13,887 bases of DNA from an uncultured Bacteroidota bacterium (GTDB lineage: Bacteria; Bacteroidota; Bacteroidia; Chitinophagales; Chitinophagaceae), in NCBI GenBank assembly GCA_903905685.1, contig CAIVHI010000167.1, positions 1-13,887 of the forward strand, given 5' to 3'. The translations under genes were made by a program, and so were the position numbers. Positions within the stretch are counted from its first letter, which is position 1. Every line of letters begins with the position of its first letter. The notes under the pieces are model-generated. The model was given only the letters and a program-made list of their open reading frames with translations. It ran no database searches and was not told the DNA's origin. This document shows positions 1-9,700 of the stretch, in pieces.

Positions 1-192
1 GAATGGCTGAAAGGCAAATCGGTAGACCAAGCCCTCGAAATCGACAATATGGATATTGTCGAAGAGTTGAACCTGCCCCCGGTGAAAATCCACTGTTCGG
101 TATTGGCGGAAGACGCCATCAAGGCCGCTATCAACGATTATCGCGTCAAGAACGGCCTCCCCGAAATACACGCCGAAAAAGCGCACCATTAA
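1..192 (+). CDS. iscU: IscU Fe-S cluster scaffold protein, C-terminal fragment
   Basis: The frame is open from base 1 to a TAA at 190-192, giving the last 63 residues of a protein whose start lies outside the window. The fragment holds LPPVK (fragment residues 25-29), the site that in IscU proteins binds the Hsp70 chaperone HscA, followed at once by IHCSVLAEDAIKAAI. This carries the third conserved cluster-ligating cysteine (C32 of the fragment) and the family's C-terminal helix. IscU is the cytoplasmic scaffold on which [2Fe-2S] clusters are built with sulfur from the cysteine desulfurase IscS before transfer to carriers and apoproteins. An A-type carrier gene follows 81 bases downstream on the same strand, consistent with an isc operon; iscS would be expected just upstream, outside the window. 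The tail is slightly extended and ends in HH. Family assignment is firm; the first two cysteines cannot be checked. Confidence 0.93.
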   Translation, partial: EWLKGKSVDQALEIDNMDIVEELNLPPVKIHCSVLAEDAIKAAINDYRVKNGLPEIHAEKAHH

Positions 193-233
193 TCCCCAAA
201 CCGGTTTTACCACACCAAGTATTTAAGTCATTT

Positions 234-257
234 GCCGAGGCACGCCCGTGCCTCGGC
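234..257. promoter_or_regulatory. Perfect 10-bp hairpin between iscU and iscA
   Basis: The arms GCCGAGGCAC (234-243) and GTGCCTCGGC (248-257) are exact reverse complements around a 4-base GCCC loop. The hairpin lies 41 bases after the iscU stop and 16 bases before the preferred iscA ATG. No U-run follows on either strand, so it does not look like a normal intrinsic terminator. It could stabilise the upstream iscU message after processing, cause partial attenuation, or influence iscA translation. The structure is seen directly; the function is inference. Confidence 0.6.
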
Positions 258-273
258 TCAAATAGTAGTTACC

Positions 274-600
274 ATGATCTTTGTTAGCGAGAAAGCACGG
301 GAGAAAGTCTTGGAATTGAAGGAAAGTTCCGAATTGGGAGACGAATATTTTTTGCGCGTCAGTGTAGTGGGTGGCGGATGTTCCGGCCTTTCCTACAAGC
401 TCGATTTCGACAATGAACTCCAACCCAAGGATCAGGTCTTCGACGACAACGACATCCGCATCGTCACCGATTTGAAGAGTTTCCTGTACCTCTGCGATAC
501 CACCCTCGATTTCTCCGATGGCCTGAACGGCAAAGGGTTCCATTTTTCGAACCCCAATGCCAGCCGCAGTTGCGGTTGCGGCGACAGTTTCGCAGTCTGA
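274..600 (+). CDS. iscA: A-type Fe-S cluster carrier protein (IscA/HesB family)
   Basis: The 108-residue product has the HesB/IscA fold signature: a first cysteine in VVGGGCSGLSY (C36) and a C-terminal CGC pair (C100, C102) in SRSCGCGDSF. These three cysteines bind the Fe-S cluster or iron in A-type carriers, which act in the cytoplasm and pass clusters from the IscU scaffold to target proteins. The length matches the family (about 105-115 residues). I chose the ATG at 274 because MIFVSEKAREKV aligns with the usual N-terminus; an in-frame TTG at 232 would add 14 residues with no family similarity and would begin at the edge of the hairpin. No Shine-Dalgarno sequence is visible. It follows iscU and is followed directly by a terminator, so no hscB, hscA or fdx gene continues the operon here. 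The name iscA rests on context; erpA-like or sufA-like A-type proteins are hard to separate by sequence alone. Confidence 0.9.
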   Translation: MIFVSEKAREKVLELKESSELGDEYFLRVSVVGGGCSGLSYKLDFDNELQPKDQVFDDNDIRIVTDLKSFLYLCDTTLDFSDGLNGKGFHFSNPNASRSCGCGDSFAV

Positions 601-619
601 CATTTCCCAACCCTTTTAG

Positions 620-660
620 AAAACCGCCTTATGCGAATGGCCGCGTGAGGCGGTTTTTTT
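620..660 (+). terminator. Intrinsic terminator after iscA
   Basis: The arms AAAACCGCCT (620-629) and AGGCGGTTTT (648-657) pair perfectly, and the T-run (654-660) overlaps the 3' arm. An inner stem, 631-635 with 642-646 including one G-T pair, extends the hairpin. It lies 20 bases after the iscA stop and ends the iscU-iscA transcript. Because the arms are A-rich on one side and T-rich on the other, it may also stop transcripts arriving from the other strand. Confidence 0.88.
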
Positions 661-740
661 AATGCCGCTGCGATCACCAAAAGGACCCACCAACCCAACG
701 CCTACCCCCCTGGACACCACAAGCGGCACCTCCACACAAA

Positions 741-777
741 TGCAAAAGGGGCGGACCCACAATGAGCCCGCCCCTTT
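741..777 (-). terminator. Intrinsic terminator of the giant minus-strand gene
   Basis: On the minus strand, the arm AAAGGGGCGG (777 to 768) pairs exactly with CCGCCCCTTT (754 to 745) around a 13-base loop. A four-T stretch is formed by the complement of 744-747, partly within the second arm. It begins 17 bases past the stop of the giant gene, which is the expected place for its terminator. Together with the plus-strand hairpin at 620-660 it makes a convergent two-terminator intergenic region. Confidence 0.8.
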
Positions 778-793
778 ATTAACCAAATTAAGA

Positions 794-3700
794 CTATCTA
801 TTGATAACAAGCACCTTGCCGGTATAGACGGTTCCGTCTGAAACTACCTTGACCAAGTAAGTACCGGCAGCAGCATTGTCCAAGTTGAACGTTGCCGCAT
901 TGGCGTTCCTGTCGGTGTAAACATAAGATGCTACGACCTTACCGTAAATGTCCATGATGATGATGTTGGTTTCAACCGCACCTTGAGGATACCCTACTGT
1001 AAACGAACCGGTATTGGGGTTAGGGAAGATGCTGATGCCGTTTGCGGACGCGCTCTTGTTTACAGGTTTCACATAGTCGATGGAATCGCACTGCCAAGCC
1101 GAGAATATCGTCACATTCACAGTTGCCTGAGATGTGCCACAGCTATTCCCAAAGTTGTAGCGCACGGTATCGAGACCCAGCATACCACCTTTCACCATAA
1201 CCATGCCCGAACCGGCTGAACCTGCGATCAAGGAATCGAAGCCATTGGTAGAGACCCAGGTACCACCGGCAGGGACACCGTATAAGGTATCTTCCTTGCC
1301 CGGAGACATACATGCATAGCTACCACCGATTATGGATGCGGTAACCGGCGTATCAACCGTCACGATAGCGGCACCGGTAGCAGTACCACAATGGGTGGTA
1401 ACCTGATAAACGACAGTATCTATACCCGCAGTTAAGCCAAGCACAATACCGCCCGACACCGTAGCCACAGCAGAAGAACCAGACCAAGTACCACCCGTAA
1501 CCGAGTCGGTCAACGTAATGGTAGACCCCACGCAAATGCTGGTAGCACCTGCTATGGTACCCACCGAAGGCAAGGGCTGCACATAAATGGGATAAGTAGC
1601 CGTGCGCGTGCCACACATGTTGGTCACCGCATAGAGGATGGTATCATAGCCGGAAACCTTGCCGGTTACCATACCTCCAGTGACATCTGCCAACATCGTA
1701 TCTACGCTGCTCCAAACACCGCCTGAAACTACATCGGAAAGCGTGATGGTAGCGAATGCACAAACGGTATCGTTACCGGCTATGGTACCAGCATTGGGCA
1801 GCGTATTCACCGTTACGGAAACACCAGCCGTTTCGGTACCGCATGAATTGGTAACCGTATAATAAATGGTATCGACACCCACAGCCACACCGTTCACCAC
1901 ACCGTCAGTCGCACCTACCGCAGCAATAGCCGCATTGATGCTGCTCCAAGTACCGCCCAAGCTACCACCATCAGCGAGGGTGGATGATGCGCCGGTACAA
2001 ACCGTCTTGGTGCCCGTAATGGACCCTTCATTCGGCAATGGATTCACAGCCAATGCGAAGGTTGTAGAAGCCGAACCACAATACATGGAAGTTACAGTAT
2101 ACACCAACGTATCGTTACCCACAGCAACGCCGGTAACCACCCCTGTATCCGTGAGACCACCGTTGAAATTCGTCAGCGTCCACAAACCTCCCGGAGCAGT
2201 AGCCGTGTAAACCTGAGTGGCACCCAAGCATACACTGTCCGACCCGAAGATAACACCCGCTACGGGCAATCCGTTGACGGTAACGGGGAAAGTAGCCAGA
2301 GATGTACCGCAAATATTGCCTACCGTGTATACAACGGTATCCACACCTGCAGCAACACCCGTCACCACCCCACTTGCAACGGAAGCACCGGTATTGGAGC
2401 AGCTCCAAGTACCACCGGTCACTGTTTCGGAAAGCGTAACGGATGCAGTAGCGCAGAAGCTGTCGGCACCGGAGATGACCCCCGCTATAGGCAGGGCATT
2501 CACGGTGAAAGTAGACATAGCCGCAGTACCGCAACCTGTAGCATAAGTAATCGTGACAACACCGCCACCTACACCGGTAACGACACCACCGGCAGTCACG
2601 GTTGCAGTTCCCAAATCGCTGGTACTCCAAGTACCACCTGTTGCCGTATTCGTAAGGGTATCGCCAACGCCGACGCATACATGCATCGTGCCCCCGATTG
2701 CCGATGGGGCGCTCTTCACTGTTATTACAGTGGCAACTTTTGCCGTTCCGCAACTATTGGCAACCGTATAAACAATACTGTCTGCACCCGCAGCAACGCC
2801 TGTTGCAATACCGGTGCCACCAATGGTAGCTATTGTGCCGGCAGTGCTGCTCCATACACCACCCGAAATCGAGTCGGTGAAGGTGGCGGTTGAACCGACG
2901 CAGAGCGTAGCGGGTCCGCCAATGGCGCTAACCGAAGGCAGGGCCTTCACATAAATCTTCTTTTTGGCAGATCCTGTTCCACAACCATTGGTCAAATTGT
3001 AGTGGATGGTGTCTACTCCTGAAGCCACACCGGTAACGATACCGCCCGACACCGTAGCCAAACCTGTATAAGAACTCGTCCATGTACCTGCGCTGGCACC
3101 GGCCGTATCCGTAAGTGTAATTGTAGCACCCACACACACACTATCCAACCCTGTAATGCCACCTGCGTTGGGGAACGGATTGACCGTTACCTCATGGGTA
3201 GTGAAACATCCCGTACCCAAGGTATAAGTGATATTGGCAACGCCACCACTCACACCCGTTACAGAGCCAACGCCCGAAACAAACGCCACGGCAGGATTAC
3301 TGCTGCTCCAAGTGCCTATGCCGGTCTCTACCAACGAAATCGTACCGAACTGGCACACCGTTGGCGAACCCGAGATACCCGTAGGCAATGGATTGATGGT
3401 GACGTTGAACGTGGCAGGAGCCCCGCAAGCAGTGGAAGCCGTAATGGTAACCGTACCGGCAGAAATACCTGTAACGATACCTGTTGAGCTTACTGTAGCT
3501 ACACCGGCAGTACCACCCGACCATACGGCACCGAGGGCACTTTCAGAAAGCGTATCGGTAGACCCGGCACACACAGCACTATCACCGGTAATGGCGCTTG
3601 CTGAAGTATTGACGGTAACCGCCAAGGAGGCAGCAGTACCACAACCTGAAGAGAATACAATGGTATCGACACCTGACGAAACACCGGATACCAAACCGGA

Positions 3701-6700
3701 GGTGGCATCTACGGTAGCAACCGATGTATTGGTGCTCGACCAAGTACCACTGGAACCACCGTCAGACAATGCCAACGTACCTGTAGAGCAAAGGCTTGAA
3801 CCACCTGTAATTGGAGCAGGAGCACCGTTTACCGATACGGTCAGCGTTGCGCTACCGCATGAAGTGGTGTAGGAAATTGTAGCCAAGCCGACAGCAACGC
3901 CAGTTACATTGCCGGAAATGTCAACTGTAGCAATTGAAGGACTACCGCTGCTCCAAGTGCCACCCAAGGTGGCATCTGTGAGCGGGGTAGACGCACCAAT
4001 ACAGACTGAAGGAGTGCCGGCTATGGTGCTCGGTGTGCCGTTCACGGTTTCGCTGTATGTAGATACGCCGCACGAAGTGGAATAGCTGATGGTAACCGTA
4101 CCAACCGCTACACCGCCAACCTGGCCGGTAGTGGAGCCCACTGTGGCAATAGTGCCGTCAGACGATGACCATGTGCCGCCGCCGGTACCATCGGTCAACG
4201 TGGTGAACCCACCCGTACAAACGGTAGACGACCCACCCACCGGACCGGGAGCACCATTTACGGTAACTGTTGTGGTTACGATGCCGCAATAAGGAGTGGT
4301 GTAGGTAATCATATCTGTACCCGCAGCAACGCCGGTTACGATGCCACCCGTACTTACCGTAGCAATACCCGTTGAACCGCTCGTCCACGTACCACCGGTA
4401 GTAGTATTGGCGAGGGTGTCGTTGGAGCCGATACAGGCGCTCGATGCGCCCGTTATGGCACCCACAGCACCATTTACGGTTGCAGGCGCAGTAGCCGTTC
4501 CGCAACCCGTTACATAAGAAATCGTGATGGTGCCGGTAGCAATACCGGTCATCAGGCCCGCCGTACCAACTGTTGCAATAGTGGAGTCTGAGCTTACCCA
4601 AGTGCCTCCACCCGTTGCATCACCCAAAGAAGCCGTCGTGCCTACGCAAACAATCGGGGTACCCGTAATGGATGCGGGAGCACTGATGACGTTCATGGTA
4701 AGGGTTGCCGAGAAGCCGCAAGTACCGGCCGAATAGCTGATGACCGCAGTACCTGCCGAAACACCCGTAACGGTACCTGTCGGGTCAACCGAGGCAACAC
4801 CTGCATTGCTGCTGCTCCAGGTTCCACCTGTAGTGGAATCGGTAAGCGATGTTGTGCTGCCCAGACAAACCGAAGTTGCACCAACAATGCCAGCAGGAGC
4901 ACCATTTACGGTAACGTTGGCAGTAACCGTTCCGCAGCCCGTAGAGTACGTCAAAGTAGCTACACCGCCGGCAACACCCGTAACTACACCCGTAGCACTA
5001 CCGATGTTTGCAACGGTGGAACCACCATTGCTCCAAGTACCTCCCGATACCGTATCGGTAAGGGTAAGCACTGCACCTGAGCAGATTGTGGCAGACCCGG
5101 AAATTGGGGATGGCAATGGGTTCACCGTAAAGCCGGTTGTCGCATTGGTGCCGCAGCCTGTAGAATAAGTAATCAAGCTCGTACCGGCCGTAAGGGCGGT
5201 AACGATACCCGTTGTGGCACCAACAGATGCAACACCCGGATTACTGCTGGTCCATGTACCGCCGGCTGTTCCGTCTGTTAGGACCGATGCACCACTGTCG
5301 CAAACCACATTTGAGCCTGTGATGGCGGTTGGAGCACCCGTATTGACGGTCACGATGGTTGTTGCCGTGCCGCATGAAGTCGTATAGGAAATGGTAACCG
5401 TACCTGCGGCTACCCCTGAAACCACCCCAGTGGAAGCACCAACGGTGGCTGTGCCTGTAGCGGTACTAAACCAAGTGCCACCGGCTACAGAATCCGACAG
5501 TGTAGTTGACCCGATTCCCGCACACACACTGGTGACACCGGTAATGGCAGAAGGCGCTGTATTGACAGTAACCACAAATGTTGCAGGCGTGCCGCAACCG
5601 CTGTTGTAGGAAATTGTGGCGGTACCTGCTGCAACACCCGTAACCTCGCCCGATGTAGAGACAGTGGCAACAGTAGTAGTAGAGCTCGTCCATGTACCGC
5701 CGGGAGTGACATCCGACAGCAGAACAGAGTCATATTGGCAAACCGTACCGGTTCCGGTGATGGCTGCCGGTGAAGCACTGTTTACATACACAGTGGCAGT
5801 TGAAGTGCCACATGCAGTAGTATAAGATATAGTTGTAGAGCCTGCAGTGCCGCCGGTTACGATACCGGTTGTGCTACCGACCGCCGCAATGGTGCCGGAA
5901 GCACTGCTCCAAGTACCGCCAGCGGTAGAGTCGGCCAAGGTGATGGTCAATCCGCCGCACACCGAGAATGAAGACCCGGTAATGGCTGCCGGAACCGTAT
6001 TTACGGTAACGGTATAGGAAGCTACACCGCAAGTAGTGGTATAATTGATGGTGTCTACACCACCCGCAGCACCGGTTACGATGCCCGTAGTGGAGCCCAC
6101 GGTTGCAACACCAATGTTGGTGCTGCTCCATGTGCCACCGGTAGTGGCATCAGCCAACGTGGTTGAACCGCCAACGCACATCGTGGCAGTGCCCGATATG
6201 GCCGCAGGTGCACCATTTACGGTAACAATAGCCGTAGAACTACCACAGGCCGCAGTATAGGTAATGGTTGCAGTACCTGCTGAAGCACCGGTTACGATAC
6301 CCGTTGTGGAACCCACGCCGGCTACACCGGTAGAGCTGCTGCTCCAAGTACCGCCTGTTGTGGAATCGGTAAGTGTGATTGAACCGCCGATACACATTGG
6401 CACGGAACCCAGTACCACGGAAGGACCGGCAATAACGGTATCGAGATAGGTAACAGAACCGCAAGATGTGGTATAAGTGATGGTGACAATACCCGCTGAC
6501 GCGCCCGTAACCACACCCGTTGTAGTACCAACGGAAGCTATTGTTGACGAACTGCTTGTCCAAGTACCTCCACCCGTTGCATCGGCAAGCGTGATGGAAC
6601 TACCGACGCACAAATTTGTTGCACCGGTAATTGCAGCGGGAGCACTATTGACGGTAACCAAGGCAATGGCTGCCGTGCCGCAACCTGTAGCATAAGAAAT

Positions 6701-9700
6701 AACCGTAGTACCGGCAGTAGCACCCGTTACGATACCTGTTGTGGCACCTACGCCGGCAATGGTGGTTATGGCGCTAGACCATGAACCGCCTGCGGTGGCA
6801 TCGGTCAATGTTATCGTGCCACCTACGCAGACCGAACCGGCACCGGATATGGCAGTGGGACTGGCGAGAACGGTAACCGACTGAGTGGCATTGCCGCAAC
6901 CCGTAACATAAGAGATGGTGGCAGTTCCTGCCGCAACACCTGAAACGATACCGGTAGAAGAACCTACGCCCGCCGTGCCCGATGCACTGCTTGACCAAGT
7001 ACCTGTAGAGGTGGCATCAGTCAGCGTGATGGTTGAGCCTACGCAGACGGTGGATGAACCGGCAATGGCGGCAACCGTTGAGCTGTTTACGGTAACTATT
7101 GCAGTTACGGTACCGCAAGATGTAGTATAAGAGATGGTGGCAGTTCCTGCCGAAGCACCGGTAACTACACCACCGGAAGTAACTGTAGCCACACCTATGC
7201 TGCCGCTAGACCATGTACCACCCGTAGTGATATCGGCAAGGGTAGTTGTAGAACCCACGCAGACTGTGAGGGTGCCGGTAATGGCAGATGCATTGTTCAA
7301 CAAATTGACCGTATTCGAAGTAGCAGTCAATCCGCTGGATGTACAAGTTACTATGCAACGATAGTAGATGGTAGACGTACAAGACGCAGTGTAAGTAGTA
7401 CCCGTAGCACCCGAAACGTTGGTCCAAGTGGTGCCGTCGGGAGACGATTGCCATTGGTAGGTAATGCCGGTGCCCGAAGTTGACCCGGTCAAGGTCAAGG
7501 TTGAACTGTAAGGCCCGCAACCTGTGGTGACCGATGCAGATGCCGTACCTGCGGTTGGTGTGCCCGTGCAGGTTATAGGCACGATATTACACAAGTAGTC
7601 GATTTCGTCACCGCTCCAATAAGCAGGATTCACACCGCCATAGTTGATGAGGCAGGGGTCGCAATGTGCGGGTGCTGCACCAATGTCGGTAGAGTTTTCC
7701 TCCCATATGGCGCGCATACGCATCAAGTGGACACCTGTTGCAGCCGTGCCGGGAATAGTGATGTTGAATGTTGTAGGTTGTGGCGTTGCTGAAGCATTCC
7801 AACCGGAAACCGGAGATACCGATTCTGTGGATTGGAAAATGCCGTCATTGTTGAAGTCTATCCAAACTTGGCAATATTGGTGGGGGGAAGTCGTGCCCCA
7901 AGTTACTGAAGATGCATACACCCCGCTCACCTGCATGTTGATGGGCGTCATAGATGTATGGCTCAAATAACCCGCAGTTGGGCTCGCAGACGTAGCCGCC
8001 GCAACCAATCCTGCATCAGACAGGGTAGACCCGGAATAGCCGATGATGTTGAATGCGTTGGCACCATAAGTGATGCTGCCGGATTCCGCAAACCAAGAAG
8101 CATTGGTAACCACGCAGGAGGGCGTAGGCGTAAATGTTGCCAATACGCTTCCTGTAGTTGCAGAAGTAGAACTGTAAGAACAGCTTACCACACAACGGTA
8201 ATAAGTGGATACCGAAATACCCGTGAAGCTGTAGGTAGTACTGGTAGCACCCGTAATGTTGACCCATGCACCACCTGTTGCCGATGAAGAGTCTTGCCAT
8301 TGGAAGGAGATACCGCCTACCAACGTGGTATAGCCGGTAAGGGTAAGTGTGAACGGCGTAGTAGATACGCCACTGAGTGGTGATACCGCCGCGGTTCCCG
8401 CTGTAGGAGTACCCGTACAGTTGGGGGGTGTCGCAATGGTTACCACATAATCAACTACGTCACCATCGTTATACTCGGGAGCTGTAGAGAGGTATTGGAT
8501 GAGGCAAGGATCCAAATGCGATGAAAGCGCATATCCGTATGATGCCAATTCATTGATACCGCGGATACGCATCAGGAAGGTGCCCGTGGGTGCCGTAGAA
8601 GGAATGGTGATATTGAATAATGTTGGACTTGGAGTAGTGGAAGTGCTGTAACCGAATACAGGTGTCACTTCTTCAGTTGTTTGGAAGGTTCCATCGCTGT
8701 TGAAGTCTATCCAAACCTGACCTTCCTGATAGTTGGAGACGGTGCCCCAAGTTACGGAAGACGCATGGGTACAACCTTGGTAAAGTGTAATGGGAGTCAA
8801 TGAAGTACGGTCCAGATAACCTGTAGTGGTGCTTGCGGCAGCGCACATACCGGCATCGCTCAATGGAGCACCTGTACCCGGTGTAACAGCGAAAGTATTG
8901 ATACCCATGGATGGGTTTTCGCTGGTTGTAGCATAAGTAATGACAACCACACCGTTGCCGGTAGAGTTGTAGCCGGAGGTCAGGGTCACTGCCGTTGCAG
9001 AGCTGGTAGCGAATGAGGAACCGCCACCGCCGCCGCCATAGGCCGCACCGCCGCCACCGTAGTAGCCACCGCCGCCACCGCCGCTGTATACATAAATACC
9101 GTTACCACCCACACCAAGGGCACCTGCGATGGACGTGTAACAAGTGGCACCCAGTCCACCCGCTGTAGATGTACCACCCGACCCGGTGTAGCAAGTTGTT
9201 GCCGTACCACACTCATAACCTGCACCACCCGTGAGGCCACCGCCGAAACCGCCGACTTCGGAAGTAGCAGCGCAGTTGTAGCCTGCACCACCGCCGCCTG
9301 CGGCAATAACGACGCGATTGGACAATGCTGTACCACCGATGCGGATATCGCTACCGCCGCCGCCGCCGCCGGCAAATTGGCCTGATGTTCCGCCGGCCAT
9401 CGTTCCGCCGGTAGCAATGCCCGCACCCGATGCCGTCGCACCGGCACCGCCAACGTATACATATATATTGGTGCCTGCAGTCACGGCGAGGGTAGCTTGC
9501 GTGCGTCCACCGAAGCCGCCGAGTGCGCCTACACTGCTGTTGCCGCCCTTGCCACCCTGCATATCGATGCTGATGCTGGAAACGCCGGTTGGAACGGTGA
9601 ACGTTTGGACCGAACCGGTATAATTGAAGGTATTGGTGCCGCTGGCAAACCACGACGCACTGGTAGGCGTACAGCCCATCAATACTGCTTCAGCAGCGGT

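Noticed and set aside
232..273. TTG start at 232 for the A-type carrier
   Set aside because: It adds 14 residues without family similarity, begins at the edge of the hairpin, and the ATG at 274 gives the standard N-terminus.
1097..7288. Regular periodic repeats suggesting a CRISPR or other non-coding array
   Set aside because: The period is about 219 bp and always a multiple of three, the repeats diverge throughout, and they translate to a clean Ig-like domain consensus in one frame.
1659..7364. Many open frames of 60-210 codons on the plus strand and in the other minus-strand frames inside the giant gene, such as 3228-3872 on the plus strand
   Set aside because: They repeat with the 219-bp period of the coding repeats and have Val/Pro/Thr-rich translations that mirror the real frame. 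They arise from the codon bias of the repeat gene, and none resembles a known protein.
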